Below are positions 30,739-40,145 of a DNA stretch of 64,000 bases, piece by piece. The position numbers and the translations under genes are program-made. Location: positions 391,883 through 455,882 of the forward strand of contig NC_020802.1 of the NCBI RefSeq assembly GCF_000153405.2, in the 5' to 3' direction. How positions within the stretch are numbered: position 1 is the stretch's first letter; every line of letters begins with the position of its first letter. The DNA comes from Psychromonas sp. CNPT3 (GTDB taxonomy: Bacteria > Pseudomonadota > Gammaproteobacteria > Enterobacterales > Psychromonadaceae). A model generated the notes under the pieces. The model had not been told where the DNA came from. It saw nothing but the letters and a program-made list of their open reading frames with translations, and ran no database searches.

Positions 30739-31395
30739 ATGTTACAGAGCAATAAAATATTTGAAAATATTAGTTTTACTGAGCAAGATTTAGAGGGAAA
30801 ATGTTTTGAATCTTGTCATTTTTACGGCTGTGATTTTAGCCATGCAAATTTACGAGATGCGCAATTTATTCACTGTAAATTTTTGGAATCGGGTTCAGAT
30901 CTGGGTTGTAAATTTGAATATAGTGATTTACGTGAGGCAAGTTTTAAACACTGCCAACTATCGATGGCAAACTTTTATGGGGCAAATTGTTTTGGGGTTG
31001 AATTTCGAGATTGCGACTTAAAAGGCGCTAACTTTTTAAAAACGAGATTTGTTAATCAGATCAGCCACAGTGCATACTTTTGCTCTGCTTATATTACGGG
31101 TTGTAATTTATCTTATGCCAATTTTTCTAATCAATGCATGGAGAAGTGCGATCTTTTTGAAAATCGTTGGCTAGGAGCAAATTTGCAAGGCGCTTCTTTT
31201 AAAGGTTCTGATTTAAGCCGTAGCGAGTTTTCTGCAGAGAGTTGGGGTGTTTTTAATCTACAAGATTGTGACATTCGTTATTCTGATCTTTATTCGTTAG
31301 ATCCGCGCCGTGTTAACCTCTCTGGCGTTAAAATATGTGCTTGGCAACAAGAGCAATTATTATCACCTTTAGGCCTTATAATCTATCCCGATTAA
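30739..31395 (+). CDS. qnr: Qnr-type pentapeptide-repeat protein
   Basis: A 218-residue pentapeptide-repeat protein, exactly the length of QnrA and QnrS. Repeats of A(D/N)LxX form a right-handed beta-helix that mimics DNA. Qnr hallmarks are all present: SFKHCQLSMANF, GANCFGVEFRDCDLKGANF, YFCSAYITGCNLSYAN, EKCDLFENRW, GSDLSRSEFS, LDPRRVNLSGVKICAWQQEQ and the C-terminal IIYPD. Qnr proteins bind DNA gyrase and topoisomerase IV and protect them from quinolones; the chromosomal role in marine bacteria is unclear. By eye it lies nearer QnrA than QnrS. There are no mobile-element genes or integron sites nearby, and neighbours are housekeeping genes, so it looks like a native chromosomal gene. Confidence 0.93.
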   Translation: MLQSNKIFENISFTEQDLEGKCFESCHFYGCDFSHANLRDAQFIHCKFLESGSDLGCKFEYSDLREASFKHCQLSMANFYGANCFGVEFRDCDLKGANFLKTRFVNQISHSAYFCSAYITGCNLSYANFSNQCMEKCDLFENRWLGANLQGASFKGSDLSRSEFSAESWGVFNLQDCDIRYSDLYSLDPRRVNLSGVKICAWQQEQLLSPLGLIIYPD

Positions 31396-31437
31396 GGAGC
31401 TATCGCATCATTTGGCTAACTGTGAAACAAAGCATCA

Positions 31438-31490
31438 TATACCTATGATCATTCTAACGGATAAATGCATTTTTAAGTATCATGGGTATA
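31438..31490. repeat. Family B minimal copy B4
   Basis: A 53-bp element consisting of little more than the two B termini, TATACCTATGATCATT and TTAAGTATCATGGGTATA. It looks like a deletion derivative, between qnr and holD. Confidence 0.65.
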
Positions 31491-31567
31491 GGTATATTGC
31501 CAGAAGCGATATCGTTTAAGTTATGATTACTGTATATTGCAGTGCTTCGTGCATCATAAGGTAGCTT

Positions 31568-31966
31568 ATGCAACATAAAAAAGCGCTGTATTTACAAGAA
31601 ATGGGTATAACCCGTTGGCTATTACGTAATGGACAAGGTTTTACGTATTTACAAACTAAATTACCGCTTGTATTAAGTACTTGCCAGTTATTAATTATTT
31701 GTGCTGAGCAGGATCGTGTTGCGCCTTTATTAATGAATATATTAAAGGCTTTTAATATTAAAGCAGAACAAGTGTATTACTGCACTATGTCTGAATTCTT
31801 GCAATTAAAAGCAGATCTTCCCGCACTTATTTGGTCTACGCTGGGCGCTATAGATGAAAACATTACCGGCTCTCATGTTTTGACCTCTCCTCCACTCTCG
31901 CAGTTATGCCTTGATGCTAATAAGAAAAAACAATTATGGAAACAATACTGTGACGCAACCGCCTGA
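31568..31966 (+). CDS. holD: DNA polymerase III psi subunit
   Basis: A 132-residue HolD. Psi links the clamp loader with chi and SSB during replication. The N-terminal LQEMGITRWLLR corresponds to the LQQLGITQWSLRR segment of E. coli psi that binds chi, and PPLSQL....KKQLWKQYC matches its C-terminal helix. The family diverges fast, so identification rests on these blocks, length and the following rimI, which overlaps it as in E. coli. AAGG precedes the ATG. Confidence 0.88.
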   Translation: MQHKKALYLQEMGITRWLLRNGQGFTYLQTKLPLVLSTCQLLIICAEQDRVAPLLMNILKAFNIKAEQVYYCTMSEFLQLKADLPALIWSTLGAIDENITGSHVLTSPPLSQLCLDANKKKQLWKQYCDATA

Positions 31967-32405
31967 TGTGACCATTGTGCCGATGGGACTCAATGATATT
32001 GCATGTGTAACAAAAATTGAAAAATCAGCACATTCACACCCTTGGTCAGAAAAACTCTTTTTAAGTAATTTTGGAAAGCGCTATTTTAATCATCTACTCA
32101 TCGATAAGGATCGCGTCATTGGTTATTATGTTGCAAGCTCCGTTGCCGGAGAAGTGACGCTGATGAATATTGTGATAGCGAGTGATGAGCAAGGTAAAGG
32201 TTTTGGTAAATTACTTTTACAATCATTATTAGATTTTTCTAGATCTAAAAACGAGCAAGAAATTTGGCTTGAAGTACGCGTATCAAATACGACGGCATGG
32301 CGATTATACGAACAACTCGGATTTGTCGAAGTTGGCCGGCGCCATGATTATTATCCACTGCAAAAAGGTCGTGAAGATGCGATCATTATGTGTTGCCACC
32401 TTTAA
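31950..32405 (+). CDS. rimI: Ribosomal protein S18 alanine N-acetyltransferase
   Basis: A GNAT-fold enzyme that acetylates the N-terminal alanine of S18. Blocks resembling E. coli RimI are HPWSEKLFLSNFGKRYFN, the acetyl-CoA loop EQGKGFGK, LEVRVSNTTAWRLYEQLGF and the C-terminal GREDAIIM. The start is uncertain: a GTG at 31950 has TATGGAA upstream and overlaps holD by 17 nt, a GTG at 31968 sits just after the holD stop, and the frame is open back to 31911. Coupling to holD is conserved. Confidence 0.92.
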   Translation: MTQPPDVTIVPMGLNDIACVTKIEKSAHSHPWSEKLFLSNFGKRYFNHLLIDKDRVIGYYVASSVAGEVTLMNIVIASDEQGKGFGKLLLQSLLDFSRSKNEQEIWLEVRVSNTTAWRLYEQLGFVEVGRRHDYYPLQKGREDAIIMCCHL

Positions 32406-32417
32406 GTTGGAAAAAAA

Positions 32418-33161
32418 ATGCTTTCTAAAAATCAGTTAAAACTCATTAAAAGTTTGGAACAAAAAAAACAACGTAAAAAACAAGGGTTGTTTATTGTCCA
32501 GGGTGAAAAGAATGTCGCTGAGTTATTGCGATCTGATTTTGTCATTGAACAAGTTTTTGCAACGTCGACTTATATTAATAAAAACAATACACTTTTATCT
32601 ACGCATCAGCTTGTGCCCTTATGCACAGAAGTCAGCAGCGATGAATTAAAAAAAATGGGAACGTTGCTCTCTAATAATAGTGTGCTGGTGGTTGCTAAGT
32701 GTAAAACGGCAACACTGCCAACGATCGCATCTCAAGAATTAATTCTCGTCTTAGATCAAGTGGGAGATCCCGGAAATTTAGGCACTATCATCCGCGTTGC
32801 TGATTGGTATGGGGTTAAAAATATAGTATGTAGTCCAGATTGTGCCGATTTTTATAACCCGAAAGTGATTGCCGCTAGCATGGGATCTTTTGCGCGTATT
32901 AATGTAAGTCACACGCCTCTCGTTGAGTATTTAGCCATTCAGGAGAAACCTATTTTTGGTGCTTATCTTGAGGGCAGTAATTTACACCAATGCGCGCTCC
33001 CTAAAAGTGCTTTTATTGTGATGGGCAGTGAGTCGCATGGTATTTCTGATGAGCTTGAACATTTAATCTCAGATAAGATCACGATCCCTAATTTTGGCGC
33101 CGCCGAGTCGTTAAATGTCGCCATGGCAACAGGGATAATTTTAGATAACTTTAAGCGTTAA
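32418..33161 (+). CDS. SpoU/TrmH-family RNA 2'-O-methyltransferase
   Basis: A 247-residue SPOUT methyltransferase. The N-terminal substrate-binding domain (KKQGLFIVQGEKNVAELL) precedes the knotted catalytic domain with motif 1 GDPGNLGTIIRVADW, motif 2 FIVMGSESHGIS and motif 3 SLNVAMATGI. It would methylate a ribose in rRNA or tRNA with S-adenosylmethionine; metK lies nearby but this is not an operon. The type resembles RlmB/TsnR-like enzymes. Its last 21 bases overlap the convergent sprT. Confidence 0.87.
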   Translation: MLSKNQLKLIKSLEQKKQRKKQGLFIVQGEKNVAELLRSDFVIEQVFATSTYINKNNTLLSTHQLVPLCTEVSSDELKKMGTLLSNNSVLVVAKCKTATLPTIASQELILVLDQVGDPGNLGTIIRVADWYGVKNIVCSPDCADFYNPKVIAASMGSFARINVSHTPLVEYLAIQEKPIFGAYLEGSNLHQCALPKSAFIVMGSESHGISDELEHLISDKITIPNFGAAESLNVAMATGIILDNFKR

Positions 33162-33629
33162 TTTACTTTGACACTTTCGGCAATGATATTGACTGCCTTT
33201 TAATATTTTATTATGCCGGCGCACGGTTAATTTGTGCTCTGTGCATAAGCAATGATATAAAAACAACTTCCCTTGTACATCTTCAATATTAAGAGAATGT
33301 GTCGTTTTTGCTTGGAGCGAAAAAACACTGCGCATTATTTTTTGCCACTCTTTACCATGCGGTCGCACTTTTCCATAAACGGCAAAAGTAATAAGGTGCG
33401 CGACTTCATGCGCTACAATTTGGTGAATAAACTCATTTTTATTTTGGCGGTATAAGATCGGATTAAAACGGATCATATTACGTTGTAGATGGGCTGTCGC
33501 TGCGGCTTTACCTCGTTGATCAAATTGGTAGATCGGGCGTTTAAAAGGGCGATCAAAAAAGCACTCAGCTTCGATGAAACAATCTTCACCTTTATGCATA
33601 AGTGCTTTTTTATCTTCTTCTGTGGGCAT
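33141..33629 (-). CDS. sprT: SprT family zinc-metallopeptidase-like protein
   Basis: A 162-residue SprT (E. coli 165). The zinc motif HEVAHLI lies at ~70-76. The conserved PHGKEW block follows, and a C-terminal zinc ribbon is formed by YHCLC...YHCRKCQ cysteines, with TVRRHNKI between. SprT's cellular role is not well defined; the fold is related to Spartan DNA-protein-crosslink proteases. It converges with and overlaps the SpoU methyltransferase by 21 bp and lies 8 nt downstream of metK, so metK-sprT is likely one transcript. Confidence 0.92.
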   Translation of the reverse strand: MPTEEDKKALMHKGEDCFIEAECFFDRPFKRPIYQFDQRGKAAATAHLQRNMIRFNPILYRQNKNEFIHQIVAHEVAHLITFAVYGKVRPHGKEWQKIMRSVFSLQAKTTHSLNIEDVQGKLFLYHCLCTEHKLTVRRHNKILKGSQYHCRKCQSKLTLKVI

Positions 33630-33637
33630 TCTTTAAA

Positions 33638-34786
33638 TTAGAATGCGTCAGATTTTAATGTTTCTACTTTATCTAAAGCTTCCCAAGGGAACTCTTCACG
33701 GCCAAAGTGACCGTATGCAGCGGTAGATAGATAAATTGGCTGGATAAGATCTAACATTTTAATCAGACCGTAAGGGCGTAGATCAAAATGTTTACGGATA
33801 AGCTCAATAATAAGATCTTTACTTACCTTTTCTGTGCCGAAAGTTTCAACACTGATAGATGTCGGCTCCGCAACACCAATCGCATAAGAGATTTGGATCT
33901 CACAACGATCAGCAAGGCCAGCTGCCACTAAGTTTTTAGCAACATAACGTGCAGCATAAGCCGCACTACGATCCACTTTAGAAGGATCTTTACCAGAGAA
34001 TGCACCACCACCGTGACGCGCTGTGCCACCGTAGGTATCAACAATGATTTTACGACCCGTTAAGCCACAATCGCCAACAGGGCCACCGATAACAAAACGA
34101 CCGGTAGGATTAATGAAGTATTTAGTGTGCTTGGATAGCAATTCAGCAGGTAATACGGGTTTGATGATCTCTTCCATGACGGCTTCAACAAGATCTTTAT
34201 GGGCGATATCTTCAGAATGTTGCGTTGAAAGTACAACTGCATCAATTCCAACAATTACGCCATTTTCATAAGCAAAAGTAACTTGGCTTTTTGCATCGGG
34301 ACGTAACCAGCCTAGCTTGCCACTTTTACGTACTTCAGCTTGCTGCTTTACTAAGCGATGTGCATAAGTAATAGGAGCTGGCATGTACACTTCAGTTTCA
34401 TTAGTGGCATAACCGAACATTAAACCTTGATCGCCCGCACCTTGCTCATAGGGATCATCACGATCCACACCTTGGTTGATATCCGGAGATTGTTTACCTA
34501 TTACATTTAAGACCGCGCAAGAATCGGCATCAAAGCCCATTTCTGAACTGGTGTAACCGATGTCACGTATGGTCTTGCGGGTGATTTCTTCGATATCAAC
34601 CCATGCATCCGTGGTGATTTCGCCACCGACCATAACCATACCTGTTTTGACGTAAGTTTCACATGCTACGCGCGCTTTTTTATCTTGTTTTAAAATTGCA
34701 TCCAATACCGCATCAGAAATTTGATCGGCGATTTTATCTGGATGGCCTTCAGATACAGACTCTGAAGTGAATAAGTCACGTGACAT
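33638..34786 (-). CDS. metK: S-adenosylmethionine synthase
   Basis: MetK makes S-adenosylmethionine from methionine and ATP. It has 382 residues (E. coli 384). Signature hexapeptide GAGDQG and the glycine-rich [22 protein letters not shown] are present, as is the N-terminal [16 protein letters not shown] site. The ATG has a GAGG-type site. A MetJ-like operator lies in its leader. sprT follows. Confidence 0.98.
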   Translation of the reverse strand: MSRDLFTSESVSEGHPDKIADQISDAVLDAILKQDKKARVACETYVKTGMVMVGGEITTDAWVDIEEITRKTIRDIGYTSSEMGFDADSCAVLNVIGKQSPDINQGVDRDDPYEQGAGDQGLMFGYATNETEVYMPAPITYAHRLVKQQAEVRKSGKLGWLRPDAKSQVTFAYENGVIVGIDAVVLSTQHSEDIAHKDLVEAVMEEIIKPVLPAELLSKHTKYFINPTGRFVIGGPVGDCGLTGRKIIVDTYGGTARHGGGAFSGKDPSKVDRSAAYAARYVAKNLVAAGLADRCEIQISYAIGVAEPTSISVETFGTEKVSKDLIIELIRKHFDLRPYGLIKMLDLIQPIYLSTAAYGHFGREEFPWEALDKVETLKSDAF

Positions 34787-34820
34787 GTGAACTCCTCGAA
34801 TAGTGAACTAAAATAGATTT

Positions 34821-34852
34821 AGATGTTCTTACATCTAGACGGCTATAGTACA
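34821..34852 (-). promoter_or_regulatory. Candidate MetJ operator upstream of metK
   Basis: Consecutive 8-mers AGATGTTC, TTACATCT and AGACGGCT approximate the met box AGACGTCT, the last at 7 of 8. TAGATGT and ACATCTA form an inverted repeat. The position, ~35-65 bp upstream of metK, fits methionine repression. No metJ gene is in the window. Confidence 0.45.
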
Positions 34853-34987
34853 TCTGTTAGATAAAAAAAACACCTTATAATTATAGCGCAAAGCTTAATT
34901 GAATTTATTTTGTTTAGAATTTTAAATAAAATAATATATACTTTAGCGCTTTAGTTCTTTATCCCGAATTTTATTGTGGAGATTTCC

Positions 34988-36289
34988 TTGCGTATACAAA
35001 TAGAAGCCTTTTTTCAGTTTATTAATAACCTCCCCAGAAAACATTTTTTTGCCTTGATTTTATTGTTTGTGTTTTTATTGGTGATCGCCTTTTTACCGAG
35101 TCAACAGCAAAAATCTAAACATATTAAACGTATTTTAACATTATCTTCAGAGCATGGTAATAGTGCATCCGTTGAGCCACTATCAGCGATAGCAGATGAA
35201 TTTGGTATGCGTTTTGCAAATAAAGAGGGTGATAGAAAAGTAGATGTTGAAATTGTAGCTGGCGATACCGTCAGTGAAATATTTCAGCGAGAAGGCCTCT
35301 CTGCTGCGTTATTGCAAGAATTGCTCGATGTGGATCAAAAATATTTACGTTTAGGTAATCTATTGCCTGGACAAAAATTAAAAATGTTAATGAATGCTGA
35401 AAATAAATTATTAGTATTAAAAGTTATCATTGATAGAGCCAGTACACTGACTTTCACGCTTAAAGGTGACGAATATGTTTCATTATTAGAAACAAAGAAA
35501 GGCGTTTGGTCACACAGTTTATATAAAGGCATTATTTCTGGCAGTTTCTACATTAATGCTAAACACGCAGGTTTATCGGCGGGTCAAATACAGCAAATTT
35601 CAAATGCGCTCGAAGAAAAAATCAATTTTAATCGACAACTTCGTGCCGGTGATAGTTTTAAAGTTTTAGTCGCAAAAAATTATATTGATGGCACATACAG
35701 TTTTGACAGTGAAGTATTAGCGGTATTGATTAAAACACGATCTAAAACCTACACTGCCTTTTTAAGTGAAGATGGTCGTTATTATGATGAAGATGGTCTA
35801 GGTTTGAGTAAAGCCTATCGACGACTACCCGTTAATGGACACCCACGTATTAGTTCACCTTTTAATCTAAGACGTTTACATCCTATTACGAAAAGAGTGA
35901 GCCCGCATTTAGGGACTGATTTTGCAGTTGTAGTAGGGACAAGGGTCTATTCTATCGGTGACGGCATTGTCTTACGTGCGGGTTATCACCCGGCTGCAGG
36001 AAATTATATCGTTATTAAAAACAGCCGTAAATATACCACGCGTTTTTTACACTTAAGTAAAATATTAGTACGCAGAGGTCAGCGTGTAGAGATGGGCGAT
36101 TTAATTGCCAAGTCGGGTAATACTGGGCGCTCAACAGGGCCTCATTTGCATTATGAATTTCATATTAATGGTCGCGCTGTTAATGCGATGAAAGTAAATC
36201 TACCTTTATCTAAGAGTGTACTTAGAAAAGATAAAAAAGCATTTAATAAGCGTCGCGATGGTTTTCTAAATGAGATCAAGGAAGCCTGA
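34988..36289 (+). CDS. mepM: MepM-like peptidoglycan DD-endopeptidase (M23)
   Basis: A 433-residue envelope protein like E. coli MepM/YebA (440), which cuts crosslinks so the cell wall can grow. An N-terminal TM anchor (HFFALILLFVFLLVIAFL) is followed by a LysM/OapA-like region (VEIVAGDTVSEIFQREGL), a middle domain and the LytM domain. Zinc ligands are His307 and Asp311 (HLGTD) and the GPHLHYEF pair His386/His388. The TTG at 34988 is preferred, with TGGAG 6 nt upstream; a GTG at 34976 is in frame but lacks a site. It is divergent from metK. Confidence 0.92.
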   Translation: MRIQIEAFFQFINNLPRKHFFALILLFVFLLVIAFLPSQQQKSKHIKRILTLSSEHGNSASVEPLSAIADEFGMRFANKEGDRKVDVEIVAGDTVSEIFQREGLSAALLQELLDVDQKYLRLGNLLPGQKLKMLMNAENKLLVLKVIIDRASTLTFTLKGDEYVSLLETKKGVWSHSLYKGIISGSFYINAKHAGLSAGQIQQISNALEEKINFNRQLRAGDSFKVLVAKNYIDGTYSFDSEVLAVLIKTRSKTYTAFLSEDGRYYDEDGLGLSKAYRRLPVNGHPRISSPFNLRRLHPITKRVSPHLGTDFAVVVGTRVYSIGDGIVLRAGYHPAAGNYIVIKNSRKYTTRFLHLSKILVRRGQRVEMGDLIAKSGNTGRSTGPHLHYEFHINGRAVNAMKVNLPLSKSVLRKDKKAFNKRRDGFLNEIKEA

Positions 36290-36376
36290 TTTTTAATAAG
36301 GATCACACTATATTTAAGCGTCTCTATTTATGTGCAAAGAGGACAAGATTAGTGTGCAGGAGAAGAAGCTTTATCT

Positions 36377-36395
36377 TATACCCATGATAATCGCT
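36377..36395 (-). repeat. Family B solo end B5
   Basis: TATACCCATGATAATC matches the outer ~13 bp of family B ends. No matching second end was found before the next gene, so it is a remnant or a chance match. It lies between mepM and the small unknown gene. Confidence 0.4.
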
Positions 36396-36512
36396 AACAC
36401 GCGCTCAAATATTGCCTTATAAGCGTCTTAGGAGAACCTGAGGTCGCATATGAGGTAACATGGTATATAAACTAATAAAGCCTCTATTTAATGAAATATA
36501 AAGGAATATAAA

Positions 36513-36884
36513 ATGTTATTAGGTAGTGATGCATACGATGCATGTATAGGTTATTTTGCAGATAATTTAAACCTTTTTGAAACCAACAGTGGCCCTCGTG
36601 CAGATATTATGGTGGCGGAAGTGGTAGAAACTCAGGTCGTCGATTTATTGCAGGTATTTTGCGCGCAACAAGTGAATTTAAGTAAGCAAGATCGTTTAGA
36701 TGTTGTTGCTGAAGGAGATCAGTTTATTGACGATTTAGAGCAGATTTTGGGACGTGCTTGGGGGCAACTTGCCAGCGAGCAACAGGTTGAATTTATTGTT
36801 GAATATTTTTTATTAATAAAAAACAGTTTAGATTCAGAAGCCGCTATATTAAGTGCGCTTAAGTTACAAAAAAATATAGAGTGA
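36513..36884 (+). CDS. Small uncharacterised protein (DUF3802-like)
   Basis: A 123-residue acidic, mostly helical protein with no signal peptide, TM segment or catalytic motif. Length, ADIMVAEVVETQVVDLL, the FIDDLEQIL helix and QQVEFIVEYFLLIKNSLD suggest the DUF3802 family of marine gammaproteobacteria; this assignment is from memory and tentative. AAAGGAA precedes the ATG. It is a single gene closed by a strong terminator. Function unknown. Confidence 0.65.
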   Translation: MLLGSDAYDACIGYFADNLNLFETNSGPRADIMVAEVVETQVVDLLQVFCAQQVNLSKQDRLDVVAEGDQFIDDLEQILGRAWGQLASEQQVEFIVEYFLLIKNSLDSEAAILSALKLQKNIE

Positions 36885-36890
36885 TAATGT

Positions 36891-36920
36891 AAAAGAGAAT
36901 AATATAGATTATTCTCTTTT
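36891..36920. terminator. Bidirectional terminator
   Basis: AAAAGAGAATAAT (36891-36903), loop ATAG, ATTATTCTCTTTT (36908-36920). A perfect 13-bp stem between the converging small gene and rsd. Confidence 0.88.
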
Positions 36921-36934
36921 ACATCGCATCATTA

Positions 36935-37408
36935 TTATACAAGGGTGTTATGTAACATTAAAACTTCGAGAAGTTGATCTTCTCGTTCAAAGCGCTCTTC
37001 CATTTTTTGACCGAGTTCTGATAAGTCGTCATCAAAGTCGAGTAATGCTATTTCAGTTGCATTCTCAGCATATTTGTCATTAAAATTAAGGGCGGTATCC
37101 GTGGTGGTGGTGATGCGAGAATATAGCTCTTGTGCAATTTTAAGATTTTGTTCTCCATCGAGCTTACATTGCAAGATAATTTGTTCATAAATACCAAAAT
37201 GACCTGTTGATGTATAATCCAATAGGGTTTGACAAAAATTTGTTATTTCTTTTTGGCTAGGCAGTTCTTGTTTTTTTTGTTGCTCAGTAGAGGTACCGAC
37301 AAGCTTACAATATAAAACAACCAATTGTTGACGGTTTGCAAGCCAACCATCTATAACGTTCAGTGTCCCACCCCATTCTGCTTTTACTTTTTCAATGTTA
37401 CGTAACAT
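36935..37408 (-). CDS. rsd: Anti-sigma-70 factor Rsd
   Basis: Rsd binds sigma-70 and shifts RNA polymerase toward stress sigma factors in stationary phase. It is 157 residues from the ATG at 37408 (MLRNIEKVKAEW), with GGAG upstream; E. coli Rsd is 158. The frame extends 40 codons upstream without similarity. Matching blocks are VIDGWLANRQQLVVLYCKLVG, FCQTLLDYTSTGHFGIYEQI and LSELGQKMEERFEREDQLL. It is divergent from nudC, as in E. coli. Confidence 0.94.
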   Translation of the reverse strand: MLRNIEKVKAEWGGTLNVIDGWLANRQQLVVLYCKLVGTSTEQQKKQELPSQKEITNFCQTLLDYTSTGHFGIYEQIILQCKLDGEQNLKIAQELYSRITTTTDTALNFNDKYAENATEIALLDFDDDLSELGQKMEERFEREDQLLEVLMLHNTLV

Positions 37409-37546
37409 GTCATCTCCAGTATTATTGTTTTTATTTATATCAAAACTATATAAAAAAAGTGAAGTCGTCAACTTGAATTTGAGTTTAAGGGGGATATTGA
37501 TGTATAACTGTGAGCTAAGCAAAATCATTAACCAGAAGGATCATAA

Positions 37547-38365
37547 ATGAGCGATGCATTAAATGTAATGGGTGCAAAAAATAAGGCGTGGTGGTTTATT
37601 ATCGCGCATAAAAAAATAATTTTGCAAGAGTTAGATGAGTCTATTCCTTATGGCGATGCAACTGAATTGTCTTTACCGGCCTCGATGCTCCGTTCTAAAA
37701 TAAAGATTGGTGAGTATCAGTCCCATCCTTGCTATTTGATAGTCGCATCTGATGCCAGTACGTTTAAATGTGGTAGCTACCAAAATGCCCGTATTTTACT
37801 CGGTAAAATTGATGAGACGTTATTTAATATGCTGGGGCGGGCTTTACAAGTTGCATTGTTTTATCAAACGCATCAGTACTGCGGGCAGTGTGGTGAAAAG
37901 ATGCAACGTGTGGAATGGGAAATTGCTTGTCATTGTAGCGCCTGCGCGCATCGTTGTTACCCGCGTATTTCACCTTGTATTATTGTCGCAATTCGCAAAG
38001 ATAAAGAGATATTACTGGCCTTACATCAACGCCATTATCAAAGTAATGAAGAAATATATACCGTGTTAGCTGGATTCGTGGAAGCCGGTGAAACTCTCGA
38101 AGAGTGCCTGCAACGCGAAGTTTATGAAGAAGTTGGTATTAAGGTAAAAAATATTCGTTATGTACGCAGTCAGCCTTGGCCGTTTCCACACTCCTTGATG
38201 ATGGCGTATATCGCGGATCATGATTCTGGTGAGATTTGCGTTGATGAAGATGAAATATATAGCGCAGCTTGGTACGCCATAGATAATCTACCTGCTTTGC
38301 CAAATAAAGGCACGGTTGCAAGAGAATTAATTAACCAAGTATTGGCAGAGTGTGACTCTTTTTAA
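37547..38365 (+). CDS. nudC: NADH pyrophosphatase / RNA decapping hydrolase NudC
   Basis: A Nudix hydrolase that cleaves NADH and removes NAD caps from RNA. It has 272 residues (E. coli 257). The zinc ribbon CGQC...CSAC is at ~105-130. The Nudix box GFVEAGETLEECLQREVYEE with its VG tail and the NudC-specific SQPWPFPHS are intact. AGAAGGA precedes the ATG. It is divergent from rsd and followed by hemE. Confidence 0.95.
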   Translation: MSDALNVMGAKNKAWWFIIAHKKIILQELDESIPYGDATELSLPASMLRSKIKIGEYQSHPCYLIVASDASTFKCGSYQNARILLGKIDETLFNMLGRALQVALFYQTHQYCGQCGEKMQRVEWEIACHCSACAHRCYPRISPCIIVAIRKDKEILLALHQRHYQSNEEIYTVLAGFVEAGETLEECLQREVYEEVGIKVKNIRYVRSQPWPFPHSLMMAYIADHDSGEICVDEDEIYSAAWYAIDNLPALPNKGTVARELINQVLAECDSF

Positions 38366-38413
38366 TATTTAAGTTAGCATATGCACAAATCGAATCGATG
38401 GGATAAAAAAAGC

Positions 38414-39481
38414 ATGACAGAATTAAAGAATGATCGTTATATTCGCGCTTTATTAAAGCAAGAAGTAGATAAAACGCCGGTATGGATGATGCGCCAAGCA
38501 GGGCGCTATTTACCTGAGTATAAAGCGCTCCGCGCACAAGCAGGGGACTTTATGTCGCTTTGCCGTAATGCAGATTTAGCGTGTGAAGTGACCATGCAAC
38601 CCTTACGTCGATTTGATCTTGATGCTGCTATCTTATTCTCAGATATTTTAACTATCCCGGATGCAATGGGTCTTGGGCTTTATTTTGAAACCGGTGAAGG
38701 TCCAAAATTTGAACGTCCGATCAGTTGTAAAAAAGATGTCGATAATTTGATCATGCCTGATCCTGAAGGTGAATTACAATATGTAATGAATGCAGTGCGC
38801 CGTATTCGTCAAGAGCTAGATGGTTCTGTCCCTCTTATCGGATTTTCAGGTAGCCCGTGGACACTCGCAACTTACATGGTTGAAGGTGGCACATCAAAAG
38901 CCTTTACTAAAATTAAAAAAATGGCATTTGCTGATCCTGCTATTTTACATGCATTATTGGATAAACTGGCAGACAGTGTGATCCAATACTTAAATGCTCA
39001 AATTGAAGCCGGCGTGCAATCGGTGATGATTTTTGATACTTGGGGTGGGGTGTTATCTCCTCGTGATTATGAGCTGTTTTCATTGCAATACATGCATAAA
39101 ATAGTGGATGGATTACATCGCACGTATGCGGGTCAAAAAATACCTGTTACGTTATTTACTAAAAATGGCGGGCAGTGGTTAGAGAAGATAGCTGCGACGG
39201 GTTGTGATTGTATTGGTTTAGATTGGACGATAGATATTGCAACGGCCAAAGCGCGTGTGGGTGATAAAGTGGCCTTACAAGGCAATATGGATCCTTCTAT
39301 TTTATACGCGTCCGGATCTCGTATTCGTCAAGAAGTTGATACGATCCTAAAAGGTTACGGTAACGGTGTTGGCCATATCTTTAATTTAGGCCATGGTATT
39401 CATCAAGATGTTCCACCTGAAAACGCCAAAATATTTGTGGATGCCGTCCATGAATTAAGTGCGCCATATCACACTAATTAA
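38414..39481 (+). CDS. hemE: Uroporphyrinogen decarboxylase
   Basis: HemE removes four carboxyls from uroporphyrinogen III to give coproporphyrinogen III in heme synthesis. It is 355 residues from the ATG at 38414 (MTELKNDRY), matching E. coli; a further ATG at 38381 extends the frame by 11 codons without similarity. Signatures [15 protein letters not shown] (~22-36) and [17 protein letters not shown] are intact. It lies 48 nt after nudC, in the E. coli order. Confidence 0.97.
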   Translation: MTELKNDRYIRALLKQEVDKTPVWMMRQAGRYLPEYKALRAQAGDFMSLCRNADLACEVTMQPLRRFDLDAAILFSDILTIPDAMGLGLYFETGEGPKFERPISCKKDVDNLIMPDPEGELQYVMNAVRRIRQELDGSVPLIGFSGSPWTLATYMVEGGTSKAFTKIKKMAFADPAILHALLDKLADSVIQYLNAQIEAGVQSVMIFDTWGGVLSPRDYELFSLQYMHKIVDGLHRTYAGQKIPVTLFTKNGGQWLEKIAATGCDCIGLDWTIDIATAKARVGDKVALQGNMDPSILYASGSRIRQEVDTILKGYGNGVGHIFNLGHGIHQDVPPENAKIFVDAVHELSAPYHTN

Positions 39482-39547
39482 CGGCGGCGCCTCTTCTCTC
39501 TTTTATTAATATAAAAAGCAGAGACGGGTGCGTATCTATCGTCATCG

Positions 39548-39577
39548 AAAATAGCGAGCAAATGCTCGCTATTTTTT
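39548..39577 (+). terminator. hemE terminator
   Basis: AAATAGCGAGCA, loop AA, TGCTCGCTATTT, then a T-tract. A 12-bp stem ~65 bases after hemE. Confidence 0.92.
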
Positions 39578-39606
39578 TAGGCTATGAGGTTCAAGCGTCG
39601 TTTTAC

Positions 39607-39855
39607 TGAGATGCTCATGTTAGCTCAAATACAACTACCGTCTCTGGCGCTGATAGCCATTTAAGACAGCTCTATAATGTTTACTTCTCTTTTTTGATGT
39701 TGGCTATTAGAGCTGCGTCTAAAGAGCTAGCGACATGAACTATATCCCCCCTCGTAAAGCCTCAATTAAAGCATCGCATGTTATAATGTTATGCGTGAAG
39801 ATCGGCCTAATTTGGCTTGCTTAATTTGTACTTTGAAGTGTCATGGAACTATATA
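39607..39855 (+). repeat. Family B repeat, degraded copy B6
   Basis: About 250 bp with decayed family B features: left GAGATGCTCATGTTAGCTCAA (compare B1 ACCCATGTTAGCTCAAGATG) and right ATTTGGCTTGCTTAATTTG followed by CTTTGAAGTGTCATGGAACT. Identity is well below that of B1-B3, so it is an old copy between hemE and purH. Confidence 0.6.
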
Positions 39856-40145
39856 TCTTCTGTTAGTTTATGATTTTAATGTTTTTATTACCTTATCGCT
39901 TCGCTATAAATAGAGAGGGTAATTATTGGAATATTTTCTTTTTTTATTAAAACTGCTCAATTTTTAACGTTTTTTCAGGTAGAATGTGCGCGCAACCTCA
40001 AGCAACCTTAAACGTGCTTCATTGAGATTGTCATGCTTTGCTGTTGTGTTGCGGTTTGAATATTAATATCTGTATTACATGAGTTCAAAGCAGCCCTTTT
40101 TGGGTTGTTGCTCGAGATCGATTTAACCGAGGAATGTGTAAGAAA
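39856..40145 (+). promoter_or_regulatory. purH upstream leader
   Basis: A possible -10 TAGAAT sits at ~39980. The leader has a stem GCAGCCC-TTTTT-GGGTTGTTGC at ~40090-40112 shortly before purH. No clear PurR palindrome (ACGCAAACGTTTGCGT-like) was found. Confidence 0.4.

Noticed and set aside
34787-34975. SAM riboswitch upstream of metK
   Set aside because: No SAM-type aptamer architecture or terminator was seen, and SAM-I switches are not typical of this group; met-box-like sequence is the simpler reading.
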